From Bacteroidales bacterium (GTDB lineage Bacteria > Bacteroidota > Bacteroidia > Bacteroidales > UBA12077): a stretch of 5,960 nt of DNA. Location of the stretch: NCBI GenBank assembly GCA_003446015.1, contig DMBU01000185.1:1-5960 (forward strand). The letters are read 5' to 3'. Position 1 is the first letter of the stretch. Each line of letters opens with the position of its first letter. This document shows, piece by piece, positions 4,633-5,960 of the stretch. Position numbers and translations under genes: made by a program. The notes beneath the pieces were generated by a model. The model had not been told where the DNA came from. It ran no database searches and saw nothing but the letters and a program-made list of their open reading frames with translations.

Positions 4633-5960
4633 ATGAATCAGGAAATAATTGAAATAGTCGATCAAATTATACAAGAAAAAGGGAAATCAGTAGATTTGGT
4701 TATCCCAATTCTTCAGGCAATTCAGGATAAATTTAATTATTTACCTGAAGAAGCACTTGAAAGAGTTTGTGAAACAACAGATATTACTCCATCCAGAATA
4801 TATGGAGTATCAACATTTTACTCCCAATTTAGACATAAACCCGTTGGAGAACATATCATTAAAGTCTGTGTTGGAACTGCTTGTCATGTTAAAGGAGCTA
4901 TGCTTGTTTACGATGCTTTTAAAAGAGAACTGGAAATTGAAGGCAATGAAGATACCGATGTAAATAAATTATTCACCGTTGAGAAAATAGCCTGTCTTGG
5001 CTGTTGTACTTTGGCTCCAGTTGTTCAAATTGATGATACAACTTACGGACATGTTACAACAGAAAAAATTTCAGAAATCATTGAGGATTTTCTAGAAAAT
5101 AAAGATAATCCAAAATCAAAACAATCCTCTACACTAGCTGTTGATGTGGAATCCCAGGGAGAAATCCGCATTGGATTAGGTTCTTGTTGTGTTGCCAGTG
5201 GTAGTTCTGATGTAAAAAACGAACTGGAAAATACATTAACCAAAAATCACATCCATGTAAACGTAAAACAAGTAGGTTGTGTTGGCGTATGCAATCAGGT
5301 ACCTATGCTCGAAATACATAAACCTAATGAAACACCCTCATATTACACAAAAATAAATTCCGACGAAGTCAGAAGTATTGTTTTAAAACACTTTCAGCCA
5401 CTAAATCCTTTCGATAAATTCAAAAGCAGATTTAATAATTTCATTGAAGGTTTTGTGTATGAAAACATTCCAAACTTTGCAAAAAAATATGCTAAAGATG
5501 AAGTTAATACGCCAATATCTGATTTTCTGGAAGGACAAATTAATATTGCTACAGAATATAGAGGTGAAATTAAACCTTCTGATATAGAAGAATATAAACG
5601 ATTAGGGGGATTTCAAGCTTTAAAAAAATGCTTAAATCAGATGACACCGCAAAATGTGATCGATGAAATTAAAGAAAGCGGATTAAAAGGACGCGGTGGC
5701 GGTGGATTTCTGTCAGGTAATAAATGGCAGATGGTTAAAGATAATCAATCCGATGTTAAATATATTATTTGTAACGGAGACGAAGGCGATCCCGGAGCAT
5801 TCATGGATAGAATGTTACTGGAATCCTATCCTTTCAGAATTATCGAAGGATTAATAATTGCTGGTTATGCTGTTGGAGCATCAGAAGGAATTCTATATAT
5901 ACGAGCAGAATATCCCCTGGCTGTTACCAGAATAAAGGAAGGAATTGAAATTTGTGAACG
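4633..5960 (+). CDS. Fused NuoE/HydC-NuoF/HydB NAD(P)-linked oxidoreductase subunit, 3' truncated
   Basis: Frame 1 is open from the ATG at 4633 to the window end, giving 442 residues. Domain 1 (1-155) is a NuoE/HydC [2Fe-2S] thioredoxin-like protein with GVSTFYSQF (58-66), C79-x4-C84 and C121-x3-C125. After a polar linker (157-176), domain 2 (177-254) is a second thioredoxin-like module with C185-C186 and C216-x3-C220, as at the N-terminus of HydB. Domain 3 (from about 300) is NuoF-like, with the flavin/NADH glycine-rich motif GLKGRGGGGFLSGNKW (350-365), NGDEGDPGAFMDR (381-393) and YIRAEYPLA (422-430). The GDPGAFMDR form is that of HydB and HoxF rather than respiratory NuoF. No in-frame ATG lies between residue 90 and residue 225, which argues for one fused polypeptide. 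Such subunits carry electrons between NAD(P)H and a hydrogenase or formate dehydrogenase, in some cases with ferredoxin bifurcation. The catalytic partner is not visible. Confidence 0.9.
   Translation, partial: MNQEIIEIVDQIIQEKGKSVDLVIPILQAIQDKFNYLPEEALERVCETTDITPSRIYGVSTFYSQFRHKPVGEHIIKVCVGTACHVKGAMLVYDAFKRELEIEGNEDTDVNKLFTVEKIACLGCCTLAPVVQIDDTTYGHVTTEKISEIIEDFLENKDNPKSKQSSTLAVDVESQGEIRIGLGSCCVASGSSDVKNELENTLTKNHIHVNVKQVGCVGVCNQVPMLEIHKPNETPSYYTKINSDEVRSIVLKHFQPLNPFDKFKSRFNNFIEGFVYENIPNFAKKYAKDEVNTPISDFLEGQINIATEYRGEIKPSDIEEYKRLGGFQALKKCLNQMTPQNVIDEIKESGLKGRGGGGFLSGNKWQMVKDNQSDVKYIICNGDEGDPGAFMDRMLLESYPFRIIEGLIIAGYAVGASEGILYIRAEYPLAVTRIKEGIEICE

Noticed and set aside
4757..4963. Alternative + strand reading frame inside the NuoE-like domain
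   Set aside because: It lies in another frame under a domain with clear conserved motifs (GVSTFYSQF and the cluster cysteines) and has no recognisable protein features.

Overview
The window is AT-rich, densely packed and coded entirely on the + strand. Starts are preceded by A-rich sequence rather than a GGAGG-type ribosome site. Together with the gene set and a 'TTTGCG...GCGGTT' type inverted repeat, this suggests an anaerobic or facultative member of the Bacteroidota. The assignment is inferred from style and content; no taxonomic marker gene is present.

Layout. Positions 1-144 hold the cysteine-containing tail of an unrecognised gene. At 154-759 is a Tat-type polyferredoxin with cysteines for four [4Fe-4S] clusters (NapG-like). 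At 778-2055 is a polytopic membrane iron-sulfur protein of the NapH/NosR C-terminal type. After a 165-base gap that carries one inverted-repeat element, 2221-4077 encodes a membrane-anchored, PQQ-like beta-propeller protein. The first three genes are 9 and 18 bases apart and look like one transcription unit. They read as a membrane electron-transfer module: a membrane iron-sulfur protein, an extracytoplasmic polyferredoxin, and perhaps the propeller as partner or scaffold.

Next is a short cassette at 4082-4621: a GxxExxY-family gene (4162-4563) bracketed by copies of the same repeat found at 2100-2162. The gene's last codons and its stop lie inside a repeat arm. Only 11 bases after the last repeat, an open reading frame starts at 4633 and runs off the window end. 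It is a fusion of a NuoE/HydC-type [2Fe-2S] protein, a second thioredoxin-like [2Fe-2S]-type domain, and a NuoF/HydB-type flavoprotein. This is the diaphorase part of an NAD(P)-linked complex, most often a multimeric [FeFe]-hydrogenase or a formate dehydrogenase. The catalytic subunit would be expected downstream, outside the window.

The points most worth a second look are the repeat-bounded GxxExxY cassette between two redox gene groups, the HydC-HydB fusion, and the unusual linking of a NapGH-like module to a membrane-tethered propeller. I saw no tRNA, rRNA, CRISPR array, convincing promoter or classical Rho-independent terminator, and there is no gene-free stretch longer than 300 bases.
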